A stretch of DNA of 34,053 nt from Candidatus Bathyarchaeota archaeon (GCA_007050885.1 SMYQ01000005.1:1-34053), one strand, 5' to 3'. Shown: positions 7,714 to 15,915, counted from the first letter of the stretch. The notes: generated from the letters alone by a model not told the origin. Numbers and translations are program-made.

Positions 7714-8427
7714 TCAGGCTTTACCAGTTTTTACACCCCTGAGTTTTTTGTTGATTACTTCAGAAACTCTATCTGTGAGACCTTGTGTATGTGCCTCTTG
7801 CTCAATCATCTTAATCAATTCTACAATTACCTCTTCGTTTTTAGGAGAGTTACATGTTACCAGTACTATTCCATTTTGACCAACTGACAATGAACATGCA
7901 CTCTCTTTTTTCAACATGTTGATCATAGATCCCTCTTTTCCTATTAGCCGAGGAATTTTAGAGGGAGTAATTTTAATCATTCTTCCATGAGTTATTTTTC
8001 CAAGCCCTCTATCTCTGGCTGACAGCAATGGATCTCTAGATCTATCAAAAGCAATTATTTTTGCTTTGACTAAATCTCCAACTTTCAGCGATTGTGTAGT
8101 CTCTCTCCTTTTCGGATAATTTTGTCTTGCTCCGAACTCTGTTGCAGGAAGAAGAGCCAAATATGGGGAGTTAATATCGACAGACCAGCCAGACATTCCC
8201 ACATCAATTATTTTTCCAATGATGATATCATCAACAAAAGGAAAATAACAATGCTTGAGCGGAACAACTGAAATGCGATTTCCTCGAGATTCGAAGATAC
8301 CAATCATCGTGGAGTAGATATTTTCTCCATCTTTGTAAACATTCAGATCTGGATCATATTCACCTTTGGCTACCAATTCACCTGGTATGACCAGTTGTTT
8401 TTTTTGTGCCAGTATTGTCAAGAGCAT
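7714..8427 (-). CDS. rrp4: Exosome complex RNA-binding cap protein Rrp4
   Basis: Cap subunit that binds RNA and guides it into the Rrp41/Rrp42 ring. The domain order is an N-terminal strand-rich domain (about 10-60, VIPGELVAKGEYDPD), an S1 domain (about 64-138), then a KH domain (about 148-215) with the GxxG loop as GKEG (163-166). It starts with ATG. It is the first gene after a 304-bp gap, so the exosome operon proper could have its own promoter here. The other cap subunit, Csl4, and the DnaG adaptor are not in the window. Confidence 0.94.
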   Translation of the reverse strand: MLLTILAQKKQLVIPGELVAKGEYDPDLNVYKDGENIYSTMIGIFESRGNRISVVPLKHCYFPFVDDIIIGKIIDVGMSGWSVDINSPYLALLPATEFGARQNYPKRRETTQSLKVGDLVKAKIIAFDRSRDPLLSARDRGLGKITHGRMIKITPSKIPRLIGKEGSMINMLKKESACSLSVGQNGIVLVTCNSPKNEEVIVELIKMIEQEAHTQGLTDRVSEVINKKLRGVKTGKA

Positions 8428-8731
8428 CTACTCAAACGCATTTTTTACCGAATTTCCCCAAGCGTTCTCACATTACATTCTTGTCAAAAGGGAGATTTGT
8501 TAGTCATCTTACTTTTACATTAGTCAGTTTTGTATTTAGTCATGTAGCTAAAATACTACTTTTCCCTCTTGACTCACAGACTCAGCTTAGTTCTCAGTCT
8601 GACCTTACTAAATCTTTCTATGAATTGATTTAAACAGCGCATTAATTCCTACAAGATATTGACTAGAGTCAGATTGCTGCGAGCATAATGGTAGACACTG
8701 ATGGTTTAACTAAATCATCAAAAATAATTAA
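8428..8731. promoter_or_regulatory. 304-bp gap upstream of rrp4 with clustered TGACT/AGTCA motifs
   Basis: This is the only gene-free stretch of about 300 bp. No convincing gene, tRNA or C/D-box RNA was seen. It contains three TTAGTCA repeats (8500-8506, 8520-8526, 8536-8542), a TGACTCA (8570-8576) and an inverted repeat TGACT-AG-AGTCA (8660-8671), that is, six copies of the 5-mer AGTCA or its complement within about 170 bp. A TTTAAATC on the minus strand (8634-8627) could be a TATA element. The gap separates sdo1 from rrp4, so an operator or promoter for the exosome genes is plausible but unproven. Confidence 0.35.
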
Positions 8732-9421
8732 CTACTTAATCACTTTTGATTGTATCGTACCCTGAGTCAATTTTCCTAATTTCTCGATAAATGGACCATA
8801 TAATCCCGCTGGCATTTCCAACATACCAACCCAAGAGCCATCAGATTGCCACGACTCTTTCGTAATTACTCCAAAATTCTTTAGAGCACCATAAGCCCTT
8901 GGAGCGTATTCGGCAGGTATCTTGACAGCGACCCGCATCTGTTCCATTTTTATCGGGATGATAGGTCTCAATAGCTCGATTACAGATTTTGACTGTTCTT
9001 CAACACTCTTGAAAGGATCTATTGATATTCTAACCTGAGACAGGGCTTGCTCAATCCTTAAGGGCGGATGTGGCGCTCCGCTTCGTGGATCAATACAATT
9101 TCTCGATACAAAAGAGACTATCTGTTTTCTCTTATCTTCTACAAGTTGACGCCTCTGCTCCGTAGTTAACTGGAGCTCTCCCCGCTTAATTATCTCCTCT
9201 GCAACTTTAATAGACTCAATAGTTCCAAAATTCTTTTGAAGCTTATCTGATGAGGCTCTCGTGCCCTTATTAGCATCTGAATATATTTCCTCAATTGCTA
9301 CAATCTGACTCACTGCAATGTCTTTACCCATTTTATAGTCGAGAGCCAGATCTGGCTTCACTAGTATTTCGAAGTGTTCGCCGCCGACCGTTATTCTTGC
9401 AGTTGTGAATTTGCCGCTCAT
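8732..9421 (-). CDS. sdo1: Ribosome maturation protein Sdo1 (SBDS homologue)
   Basis: Archaeal homologue of the SBDS protein, which in eukaryotes works with a GTPase to release the anti-association factor from the 60S subunit. The N-terminal FYSH domain (about 1-90) includes HFEILVKPDLALDYKMGK. A central helical domain (about 95-165) includes RRQLVEDKRKQIVSFVSRNC, and the C-terminal ferredoxin-like domain (about 166-229) includes MRVAVKIPAEYAPRAYGALK. Length is 229, as in the family. The ATG overlaps the proteasome alpha stop in an ATGA arrangement, a classic archaeal pair. Confidence 0.94.
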   Translation of the reverse strand: MSGKFTTARITVGGEHFEILVKPDLALDYKMGKDIAVSQIVAIEEIYSDANKGTRASSDKLQKNFGTIESIKVAEEIIKRGELQLTTEQRRQLVEDKRKQIVSFVSRNCIDPRSGAPHPPLRIEQALSQVRISIDPFKSVEEQSKSVIELLRPIIPIKMEQMRVAVKIPAEYAPRAYGALKNFGVITKESWQSDGSWVGMLEMPAGLYGPFIEKLGKLTQGTIQSKVIK

Positions 9422-10164
9422 TTCTGTTGAGCCTTTTTTGATGGCTCAAGTTTCTTAAGATATTTCTCTGTTTCATCGTTTGATAATCGTCTAAATTTCC
9501 TTGTGTCTGATGGAATTATAGCCATCCTAATTTTTTGTGAAGTGGCTTTACCTTCGAGAACTTTTGACATACATTTTAGTGCTAAAACAATCGATTCATC
9601 AAGAGTAAGATCGTCATTGTATTCCGCTTCAAGAACTTCGTTTGCAGCATCGCCACCAGCTCCAATCGACCATGCTTTATAAGCTAAATAGGCACCACTA
9701 GGGTCTGTCCAGAACACTCTACTGCCTTTCCTATCAACTCCAGCAAAAACCATTGATAAGCCAAAGGGTCTTACTCCACCATGTTGAGTATACATCTGTT
9801 CTATTTCCCCGATCCTTCTTGTCAACATCTCGACATCAATTGGTTCATCATACATTAGCCTGTTACTTTGTGCATAGACTCGAGCTTGGTCAACAAGCGT
9901 GTGTGCATCACAACTTAATCCAGCCACAGCAACGCCTATATGCTCATCAATTTGGAAGATCTTCCACATAAATTCTGGATCTTGAAGTACAGAGGCTGCC
10001 CTTTCTTCTGCCGCCAAGACTACACCACCCTTACAGGATATACCTAAGACAGTTGCGCCTCGCTTCACAGTCTCTGATGCATATTCAACTTGGAAAAGTC
10101 TACCATCTGGTGAAAATACCGTGATCGCACGGTCATATGCTCCCGGAGCAGCAAACATCGACAA
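9418..10164 (-). CDS. psmA: Proteasome subunit alpha
   Basis: Outer-ring subunit of the archaeal 20S proteasome, which gates the barrel and docks the PAN/Cdc48 ATPase. The alpha-type signature YDRAITVFSPDGRLFQVEYA is present (residues 10-29 of the longer form). It is followed by VKRGATVLGI and the usual GGVVLAAEER strand. The longest frame starts at a TTG (10164), but the ATG two codons in (10158-10156) follows AAGGT at good spacing and gives MFAAPGAYDRAI, so I prefer that one. Either way the gene heads the superoperon through sdo1 and on to the exosome genes. Confidence 0.95.
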   Translation of the reverse strand: MSMFAAPGAYDRAITVFSPDGRLFQVEYASETVKRGATVLGISCKGGVVLAAEERAASVLQDPEFMWKIFQIDEHIGVAVAGLSCDAHTLVDQARVYAQSNRLMYDEPIDVEMLTRRIGEIEQMYTQHGGVRPFGLSMVFAGVDRKGSRVFWTDPSGAYLAYKAWSIGAGGDAANEVLEAEYNDDLTLDESIVLALKCMSKVLEGKATSQKIRMAIIPSDTRKFRRLSNDETEKYLKKLEPSKKAQQK

Positions 10165-10204
10165 ACCTTACACCTAGCCAAGAAACCTTTCTATCGAAAT
10201 ATAA
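10165..10204 (-). promoter_or_regulatory. Candidate promoter for the proteasome-exosome operon
   Basis: On the minus strand TGATTATATTTC contains TTATAT (10204-10199), an archaeal TATA-like box. Initiation about 25 nt downstream would give a leader of roughly 18 nt before the ATG at 10158, long enough to include AAGGT (10169-10165) as ribosome-binding site. Confidence 0.42.
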
Positions 10205-10445
10205 TCAGCTCTACTAAAACCTTTTGCAGGACATCATCCAATCTCTAACTTCATTATTGTGACACAGAACGCGCTATTAGTGCTAATTAATATTCTATAA
10301 TAGGCCGAGAAATTGAACAGAATAGATACTTGACTATTTCAAGAGTAGAAAACGTAAAACATGTATTTTGATATATGTAATTATCTGGTATATTTGACAT
10401 CAGAGTAATTGAATTAAACTAGTAATTTGATGGAGAAAATGAGAA

Positions 10446-11018
10446 ATGAGAGCTGGACCAACTTTTGGTGGACTCGCCATTTTAATCGTAGGCTTATTAT
10501 TGGCAAATTTCGGCGCTTTTACTTATACAGTAGAAGTGGCCAAAGATGAAACGAAAATAGTGTTCAATAACGAGAGAATTCCCTCAATTGGAGACTTTGT
10601 TGCTAGAGAAATTTATCTCGAACAAGGATGGGTTGTTAATGTTGAAGGTAAGATTTCGATTCCAGACTCCAATGAAAGTGGTCAAATTGATTTTTCCATT
10701 GTGAACAGTAGTGAATATCAGAAATGGAAAAATGGAGAGAAGGATATAGAATATGTAATACGAAAAGAAAAAGTATCTAGATTTAATGAGACATTCATTC
10801 CAGAGAAAAATGAAACATATTATTTATTGTTCGATAATAGAGAAGACCCCACATACAAAAAAGCAATAATATTTTCTGGTAAATATATTTTTGAGACTAA
10901 AGTCGAAGAGGTTAGAGAAGAAAATATATTGAAACAAGCGGGCTATCCATTAGCTATTATTGGTGCAGCGTTTCTTATTTATGGCCTCATTAGAAAATCT
11001 GAAATCCGATGGGAATAA
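10446..11018 (+). CDS. Membrane-anchored protein with an exposed GOLD-like beta domain
   Basis: A 190-residue protein with one N-terminal membrane segment (about 8-27) and one C-terminal segment (about 165-182). These bracket a hydrophilic, strand-rich domain of roughly 135 residues predicted to face outside. The stretch from IDFSIVNSSEYQKWKNGE to ETYYLLFDNRED resembles the emp24/GOLD-type ectodomain pattern (strand, S-x-x-Y-x-x-W, then YYLLFDN); this is inference from pattern only. Four N-glycosylation sequons are visible (NES, NSS, NET, NET). The ATG is preceded by GGAG (10432-10435). The gene sits alone on the plus strand between the exosome and RNase P blocks. Confidence 0.7.
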   Translation: MRAGPTFGGLAILIVGLLLANFGAFTYTVEVAKDETKIVFNNERIPSIGDFVAREIYLEQGWVVNVEGKISIPDSNESGQIDFSIVNSSEYQKWKNGEKDIEYVIRKEKVSRFNETFIPEKNETYYLLFDNREDPTYKKAIIFSGKYIFETKVEEVREENILKQAGYPLAIIGAAFLIYGLIRKSEIRWE

Positions 11019-11079
11019 ACCTAGAATTTCAAGTAAAGGAATAATAGATTTCAATTTTATATTGCCATATTTTTTCAGA

Positions 11080-11388
11080 CTATTTCAATTTCAAAGATTT
11101 AATTGTACCTGAAACACCTATTGTCGAGATTGATCCGGATTTACCAGAAATTTTGGTTAATAAGGCAATAGAAGATCTAAGCATTTCTGTTGACTCTGTG
11201 CGACATCTGACTATCGCCCTGCCTTTAGATGAATCATATCTAATGATTTTTAGTGATATTTGTGAGAGACCAATAATACCAAAAAATTCTTCAATTGTTT
11301 CAGAAAGCGCAGATTTAAGATCATTTTCTGAAACATTCTGTTCACTTGGAACTCTAAGAAGTAGGTATCTCCAAGAGGTTCTTAACAT
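11080..11388 (-). CDS. rnp2: Ribonuclease P protein component 2 (Pop5)
   Basis: Protein subunit of archaeal RNase P, which pairs with Rpp30 and activates the catalytic RNA for tRNA 5'-end maturation. The 102-residue protein opens with RTSWRYLLLRV, the usual Pop5 start (R-x-R-Y-[LI]-x-x). It continues with a SETIEEFFGIIGLSQISLKI helix-strand and the RAIVRCRTES strand typical of the family. It starts with ATG, 13 nt after Rpp30. The block ends in the convergent gap 11019-11079. Confidence 0.88.
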   Translation of the reverse strand: MLRTSWRYLLLRVPSEQNVSENDLKSALSETIEEFFGIIGLSQISLKIIRYDSSKGRAIVRCRTESTEMLRSSIALLTKISGKSGSISTIGVSGTIKSLKLK

Positions 11389-11401
11389 TTGTTATCTTAC
11401 C

Positions 11402-12088
11402 TTACGAAAATTTTATTAGATTATTGAAAAGTTTATTCCGGTTATCCTTTATTATCTGAATTGGAATTTTAGATACGGAATCCAAGGAGCGTTCTTTTGA
11501 TAGACCTAGAGTATTAGCAAGTGCTGCCATATCTCTTGGTGCTCGCAATGATAGTAATCCTTTTGATCCACTTGAAACAACGATATTAATTTTATAGCGA
11601 TTTGCAAGTTCTATCTCGCGACTAAAATAATTAATTTGTTCTAGGTTAGTTCTTCCTGAAGGCATTATAATTCTCATAAGTTCAAGTTCAATATTTGTAC
11701 TACAACTTTTAATAATAGATTGTTTTGTCCTGATTGATCTTATACTTTCTAACGAGATCAGATCGACACGTCGATCATGCGCAGCTACCATAGCTGTTTT
11801 TGTATCTTTACAATTGACAGCTAGTATTTCGAATAGACGTCTTGATGTACTTAGTTGCTTTAGAAGTTGTTTTCTTGAACTCGCAAATATATCAAGTCCT
11901 ATTGCAACATCTAAACCAACACTGCTGAATATTTTGGCGGAAGATTTGATCTCATTTGAGGGAGTATTTTGCTTGAACCGCAGACAGACAGTTGATAATC
12001 CTATCTGATGAGCAAGATTAGCCATCTTTTCTTGCACATATTTGTCTTCAACAGGAGGTTTTATGTTGATATCTACAAATACTCTCAT
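11402..12088 (-). CDS. rnp3: Ribonuclease P protein component 3 (Rpp30)
   Basis: TIM-barrel-like RNase P subunit that forms a heterotetramer with Pop5. Recognisable features are the N-terminal FVDINIKP strand, the VDLISLE strand (residues about 109-115) and the SSGSKGLLSLRAPRDMAALA region, matching the family's S-x-x-x-x-x-x-x-R-x-P-x-D. The 228-residue length is normal. The ATG overlaps the upstream COG1325 stop as ATGA, and Pop5 follows at 13 nt. Confidence 0.9.
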   Translation of the reverse strand: MRVFVDINIKPPVEDKYVQEKMANLAHQIGLSTVCLRFKQNTPSNEIKSSAKIFSSVGLDVAIGLDIFASSRKQLLKQLSTSRRLFEILAVNCKDTKTAMVAAHDRRVDLISLESIRSIRTKQSIIKSCSTNIELELMRIIMPSGRTNLEQINYFSREIELANRYKINIVVSSGSKGLLSLRAPRDMAALANTLGLSKERSLDSVSKIPIQIIKDNRNKLFNNLIKFS

Positions 12089-12546
12089 TCTGACATTCCT
12101 AGTTTATAGAAGATCTCTCTAACTTTTTGAGGCGTAGAGTGCCACACCTCAGTCTTTATTTTGAGTCTAACGGGATCCTTACTTGTGAGTGTAAGCTTTC
12201 CTCCGTGTGCTTTCTGTTTGTCTAGCCTTAAGTAGAGATTTTCCTTATCATCTAGAAAATTCTCGAATTCCAATATCAACTTTTCTTTCTCAATTTGATC
12301 CATTAACCGAAATAGGTTCTCAAGAATCAATTTGGTTTCATCCTTTTTGATAATATTTAGATTCAAAGTGGTGATAGGATTTCCGTGATGTCCTTTCAGA
12401 TATCGTCTTGTAAATTGTTTGGATTCACATATTTCGTAAGGTAAAATATTTCGCATGGCTTTCTCAACAGCCTCAAGGTTTTCAGTCGCATGTGCTATTG
12501 CACTCAATTCAATAGAAACAACCTTTCCTAAAGGCATCTCACTCAT
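12085..12546 (-). CDS. RNA-binding protein of the COG1325 / PF01877 family
   Basis: A 153-residue alpha/beta protein of the archaeal RNA-binding family that is repeatedly found beside RNase P and exosome genes. Typical features are the opening strand and helix VVSIELSAIAHATENLEAV and the motif KGHHGNPITTLNLNI, a family hallmark (GHxGNPI). A later stretch, LYLRLDKQKAHGGKLTL, is also conserved in the family. It starts with ATG and overlaps rnp3 by 4 nt. Its biochemical role is not established; RNA binding is inferred from the family. Confidence 0.85.
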   Translation of the reverse strand: MSEMPLGKVVSIELSAIAHATENLEAVEKAMRNILPYEICESKQFTRRYLKGHHGNPITTLNLNIIKKDETKLILENLFRLMDQIEKEKLILEFENFLDDKENLYLRLDKQKAHGGKLTLTSKDPVRLKIKTEVWHSTPQKVREIFYKLGMSE

Positions 12547-12654
12547 TTTTTATGAATCCCCGTAATTCTCAATTCAAATATTGTAAATATTCAAACATGA
12601 AGAATTTCATACAAAGATCGTTATCTAACATGTTACTAGACCTTTTGACGAGCG

Positions 12655-12678
12655 AGATTTAAAAAAGGATTCCTTTTT
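12655..12678. promoter_or_regulatory. Inverted repeat beside a TATA-like element between divergent genes
   Basis: AAAAAGGA (12662-12669) and TCCTTTTT (12671-12678) form an 8-bp perfect inverted repeat with a 1-nt spacer. It lies next to a TTTAAA stretch (12658-12663) that can read as a TATA box on either strand. It sits in the 245-bp divergent gap between the COG1325 and metallophosphoesterase genes, so it could be an operator or part of overlapping promoters. Low-complexity sequence makes chance possible. Confidence 0.3.
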
Positions 12679-12791
12679 GTTTCGTAATCTAAGACGTAAA
12701 TAGCATATTCTAGACATCTTAATCAACACTTTCAAGAATATTCTATTAGCAGAGGTATTTGAGAAGAGAATAATCTTAGAGGTAATAAATT

Positions 12792-13517
12792 GTGAAAAAC
12801 CAAAGCTATAGAATTGTACAGATTTCAGATACACACATTTCTAAATTTGGACAATTTATGGAAAAACGATTTGACCATGCAGCAAAGATTATCAATGGAC
12901 TTGATCCGGCTCCAGATATTGTGGTTCATACTGGGGATCTTACTGACAATGGAGTCCTAGCAGATTACGAATTTGCTATTGAAAAATTGAAAGCGATCAA
13001 ACCTAAGATGATCATCGCACCGGGAAATCACGATGAGAGAAATTATGGCCAATCTCTCTTTCGTGAAATGATCGGTCCTTTAGAATTTGAAAGCGAAATG
13101 GAAGATTTGAAATTTTTCATTCTTAATAGCCCTGAGCCTGACAGGGATGAGGGACGATTGGGTAGAAGAAGACAAAGCTATTTAGAGGAAGAATTAGGAG
13201 GCTTATCAGAAGACACTGTAAAGATATTGATTTTTCACCACCATTTAATACCAATTCCTTATGCTGGTCGGGAGATGAACGTACTTGAGGATGCTGGAGA
13301 CATTCTCGACATGGTTCTAAGATATAATGTTGATTTGATCTTGATGGGACACAGGCATGTTAGGAGAGTTTTACGAATCAACAACACTTTACTAGTTAAT
13401 GCAACAACTGCATCTAGCATAAGAACTAGGGGAAGATTTGGTCACTCACTCAATATTATTGATATTAAAAAAGATAAACCGATTGAAATCTCTGAAATTA
13501 AACTAGGAGATAGCTAA
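12792..13517 (+). CDS. Metallophosphoesterase, calcineurin-like (CpdA-like)
   Basis: Binuclear-metal phosphoesterase with all motifs in order: ISDTHIS, HTGDLTDNG, APGNHDERN, IFHHHLIP and LMGHRHVRR. It is a single-domain 241-residue protein with no signal peptide, so it is cytoplasmic. It resembles class III cyclic nucleotide phosphodiesterases (CpdA) in motif spacing, but the substrate cannot be assigned. The start is GTG with a strong ribosome-binding site GAGGTAA (12779-12785). The pth2 gene begins 3 nt after its stop. Confidence 0.85.
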   Translation: MKNQSYRIVQISDTHISKFGQFMEKRFDHAAKIINGLDPAPDIVVHTGDLTDNGVLADYEFAIEKLKAIKPKMIIAPGNHDERNYGQSLFREMIGPLEFESEMEDLKFFILNSPEPDRDEGRLGRRRQSYLEEELGGLSEDTVKILIFHHHLIPIPYAGREMNVLEDAGDILDMVLRYNVDLILMGHRHVRRVLRINNTLLVNATTASSIRTRGRFGHSLNIIDIKKDKPIEISEIKLGDS

Positions 13518-13520
13518 GAT

Positions 13521-13901
13521 TTGACCAGAATAGATTCATGTTCAATTACCCCGTACAAGATGGCCATAGTTGTTCGACAGGATCTCAAAATGGGGAAAGG
13601 TAAAATCGCCGCACAGGTTGGTCATGCATCCGTTGAAGGATCTGAAATTGTAAGAAAAGAAAACCGGAGTTTGTGGAAGGAGTGGATCCGAAAAGGACAG
13701 TGCAAAGTTGTTTTGAAAGTAAGCTCATTAGATGAAATAAAAAAGTTAGGATCCAAAGCATCAAAACTTGATTTGTCAGTGACAATCATACAAGACAGAG
13801 GATTAACTCAACTGCCATCTAACACTGTGACTTGTATAGCTATAGGTCCTGGACCAACTAAATTAATTGATGATGTGACGGGACACCTTCGGCTCTTGTG
13901 A
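13521..13901 (+). CDS. pth2: Peptidyl-tRNA hydrolase Pth2
   Basis: Archaeal/eukaryotic-type peptidyl-tRNA hydrolase, which recycles peptidyl-tRNA that falls off ribosomes. Family signatures are MAIVVRQDLKMGKGKIAAQV, GHAS and the RDxGxTQ-type motif seen as IQDRGLTQLPSNTVTCIAIG, ending with DDVTGHLRLL. The frame opens at TTG (13521), with GGAGAT (13507-13512) in the end of the upstream gene. An ATG at 13560 would give the canonical shorter start at MAIVV. The ribosome-binding site favours the TTG, conservation favours the ATG. Confidence 0.93.
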   Translation: MTRIDSCSITPYKMAIVVRQDLKMGKGKIAAQVGHASVEGSEIVRKENRSLWKEWIRKGQCKVVLKVSSLDEIKKLGSKASKLDLSVTIIQDRGLTQLPSNTVTCIAIGPGPTKLIDDVTGHLRLL

Positions 13902-13984
13902 GTCTTTGATTTGAAATTAATAGATCTTAGTAATTATTTTGGTCACATAATCAAATTAAAAATTTAATATTCTTGAATAAAAGT

Positions 13985-14989
13985 TCAATAAAGACGTGCT
14001 GCCACAAAATCAGCAAGCTCTTGAAGATCATTTTTTGCAGTACTTTCAGGAAGAACCTTAAGACTCTTCTTTGCATTAGCAACCAGATCATTTGCTAGTT
14101 GTAGAACTCTCACTTTTGTGTTCGTTGACTCTAGAAGGGCCATCGCTTCTCTAATTTTGTCTTTTGTCAAACGTTTCGTTTGAAGAATTTTTATAAACCT
14201 TTTACGCTGTTTTTGATTCATGTCTGATAAAGCATAGACAATAACGGCATTGTTCATCTTATGTTCGATAATATCTTTACCCTTTTGTTTTCCTGTTTTC
14301 TCACCATAAATATCTAAGAAATCATCTATAATTTGAAATGCAAAACCAATTTTCTCTCCATATTTTGCTATAGCATTTCTATGGATTTTTGTTGCTCTGG
14401 CAGATATCGCACCAGCTAAACATGCTGCTTTTATGAGTTCTGTTGTTTTTTTCTTAATGATGTTAAAATATAGTTTGAGCGTCATATTCTGATAGCGGTT
14501 CTTTAGCATGTACTGATCAGTTCTTCCAGCTTGCTCACATAGAATATCTAGTCGTTCTCCTTCTATGGTAACTTTTATTGCATTTACCATCAGAGCATGA
14601 ATTTCCTTTGATTGAGGAGAATCAAGGGCCATCTCCCCAATTATTTCCCTATGAAACATACCAGCAAGTAATGCTTGAGGATCTCCGTATTTCGCTCTAA
14701 CAGTTGGTAAGCCTCTTCTTAGATCGCCGTGATCAATAATATCATCCATTATGAGTGAATAATTATGAATGAGTTCGATCATTGCTGCTGGTATGAGAGC
14801 ATCTTGAATTCTACCTTTGCACGCTTGACAACAAAGAATTGTTAGTGCAGCTCTAACGCGCTTTCCACCGGTTTTAACTTGATAATTAACTATTGGAACG
14901 AAATTTCTGTCAGCACCTTTTTTTAGGTATTGAACCATGATTGGATCAATTAACTTCGCCATTCTTCGCAACGTGTTGATAGTTTTCAA
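13985..14989 (-). CDS. idsA: Polyprenyl diphosphate synthase (probable geranylgeranyl diphosphate synthase)
   Basis: Trans-prenyltransferase that condenses IPP with allylic diphosphates for archaeal membrane lipids. Both aspartate-rich motifs are intact: DDIIDHGDLRRGLPT (D82, D83, D86) and IIDDFLD. The IPP-binding GGKRVRAAL is at 41-49. An aromatic residue (Tyr77) lies five positions before the first motif, as in archaeal short-chain enzymes making C20 products, so GGPP is likely but not certain. The TTG start follows GAGGT at about 8 nt. Length is 334 residues. It lies 92 nt downstream of isopentenyl phosphate kinase, the enzyme that supplies its IPP. Confidence 0.88.
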   Translation of the reverse strand: MKTINTLRRMAKLIDPIMVQYLKKGADRNFVPIVNYQVKTGGKRVRAALTILCCQACKGRIQDALIPAAMIELIHNYSLIMDDIIDHGDLRRGLPTVRAKYGDPQALLAGMFHREIIGEMALDSPQSKEIHALMVNAIKVTIEGERLDILCEQAGRTDQYMLKNRYQNMTLKLYFNIIKKKTTELIKAACLAGAISARATKIHRNAIAKYGEKIGFAFQIIDDFLDIYGEKTGKQKGKDIIEHKMNNAVIVYALSDMNQKQRKRFIKILQTKRLTKDKIREAMALLESTNTKVRVLQLANDLVANAKKSLKVLPESTAKNDLQELADFVAARLY

Positions 14990-15081
14990 TTTTATAACCT
15001 CAGAAACTCGTTCAACCTTGTCTACATAAGAGACCTTTTGATGTTAATAATTAATCTTAGTTGATAAACACAGATTTCTTT

Positions 15082-15867
15082 TTATTTTGGAATTAAACGT
15101 GTGCATGGCACTTCATCGCCATTTAATAATTTGGTAAGATTCTGTGGCTCATTGAGGTTCATAATGATTACTTCTCCGCCTGATGAAACAAAATCAAGTG
15201 ATTCTTTTAGTTTTCCTGACATTCCCCCCGTCACATCTGTCGTTGAAGATTCACCTAGAAAGGTCATGTCTCTCAAGTCATCCAAAGTAAGTCTCTCTAT
15301 TAGTTTTGCTGTGGGATTCGTTTTTGGGTCAGAGTCAAAAATTCCATTCACATCACATCCGAAGATCACTCTATCAGCACCTAGTTTTTTTGCTAAGTGA
15401 ATGGCTATCTGATCTCCTGACACTATAGTGAATCCAGTTTTTTCATCCGCTATAACATCGCCACTACATAACGGTACCAAACCAATGTCTAGAAGTATCT
15501 TGAATGGTGCCAACTCTACATCTACTAATCTACCTGACTTCGCCACCATGCAACTTGAGGAAAGAAAAGGAACTACTGGAACGTTATGTCTGATTAAAGA
15601 GTCTACGATCTTCAATGTCAACGAGAACATTGACCGCTTTGTTTCCGTTACACCTTTCAACTGACTCGGATTGCTGTAACCTTTATGTATTGAATATTTC
15701 TTGGCAATAGGATGCCCGTAACTTCCTGCGCCATGTACTAGGAGCATATTTACTTCTAAATTTGATAGCTCTTTTGCAATTTTATCAAATAGTCGGTTCT
15801 TAAAAGAAGGGGGGCCATTTTTCTCAGTTATGATAGACCCACCTAGCTTCAGAATAATTAATTCCAT
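15082..15867 (-). CDS. ipk: Isopentenyl phosphate kinase
   Basis: Amino acid kinase-fold enzyme that phosphorylates isopentenyl phosphate to IPP in the archaeal variant of the mevalonate pathway. It shows ILKLGGSIIT with Lys7, HGAGSYGHP (45-53) with the IPK-characteristic His52, and the C-terminal nucleotide-site stretch TDVTGGMSGKL. Its 261-residue length is typical. The ATG start is 48 nt after the eL13 fusion gene, and the prenyl synthase gene follows. Confidence 0.92.
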   Translation of the reverse strand: MELIILKLGGSIITEKNGPPSFKNRLFDKIAKELSNLEVNMLLVHGAGSYGHPIAKKYSIHKGYSNPSQLKGVTETKRSMFSLTLKIVDSLIRHNVPVVPFLSSSCMVAKSGRLVDVELAPFKILLDIGLVPLCSGDVIADEKTGFTIVSGDQIAIHLAKKLGADRVIFGCDVNGIFDSDPKTNPTAKLIERLTLDDLRDMTFLGESSTTDVTGGMSGKLKESLDFVSSGGEVIIMNLNEPQNLTKLLNGDEVPCTRLIPK

Positions 15868-15915
15868 TGGTTAACTCACTAGTCAACTCATTGGATTTTA
15901 AAATCTAAAGCGGTT

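Noticed and set aside
8406..8633. A 75-codon plus-strand frame starting with GTG and covering most of the rrp4 upstream gap.
   Set aside because: It overlaps the rrp4 start in antisense, has no ribosome-binding site and an unremarkable composition. The motif cluster in the gap is better explained as regulatory.
10162..10164. TTG as the start of proteasome alpha.
   Set aside because: The ATG two codons downstream has AAGGT at proper spacing and gives the usual MFAAPGAYDRAI opening. The longer frame is kept in the coordinates only as the maximal extent.
10165..10445. Possible tRNA or C/D-box RNA in this and the other gaps (12547-12791, 20005-20125, 24613-24820, 33797-33981).
   Set aside because: No T-loop GTTCRANNC with matching stems was found, and TGATGA/CTGA boxes were not in the order or spacing of a C/D RNA.
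13902..13984. T-runs in the convergent gap as a terminator for pth2 and the prenyl synthase gene.
   Set aside because: Only runs of four or five T in generally AT-rich DNA; not distinguishable from background.
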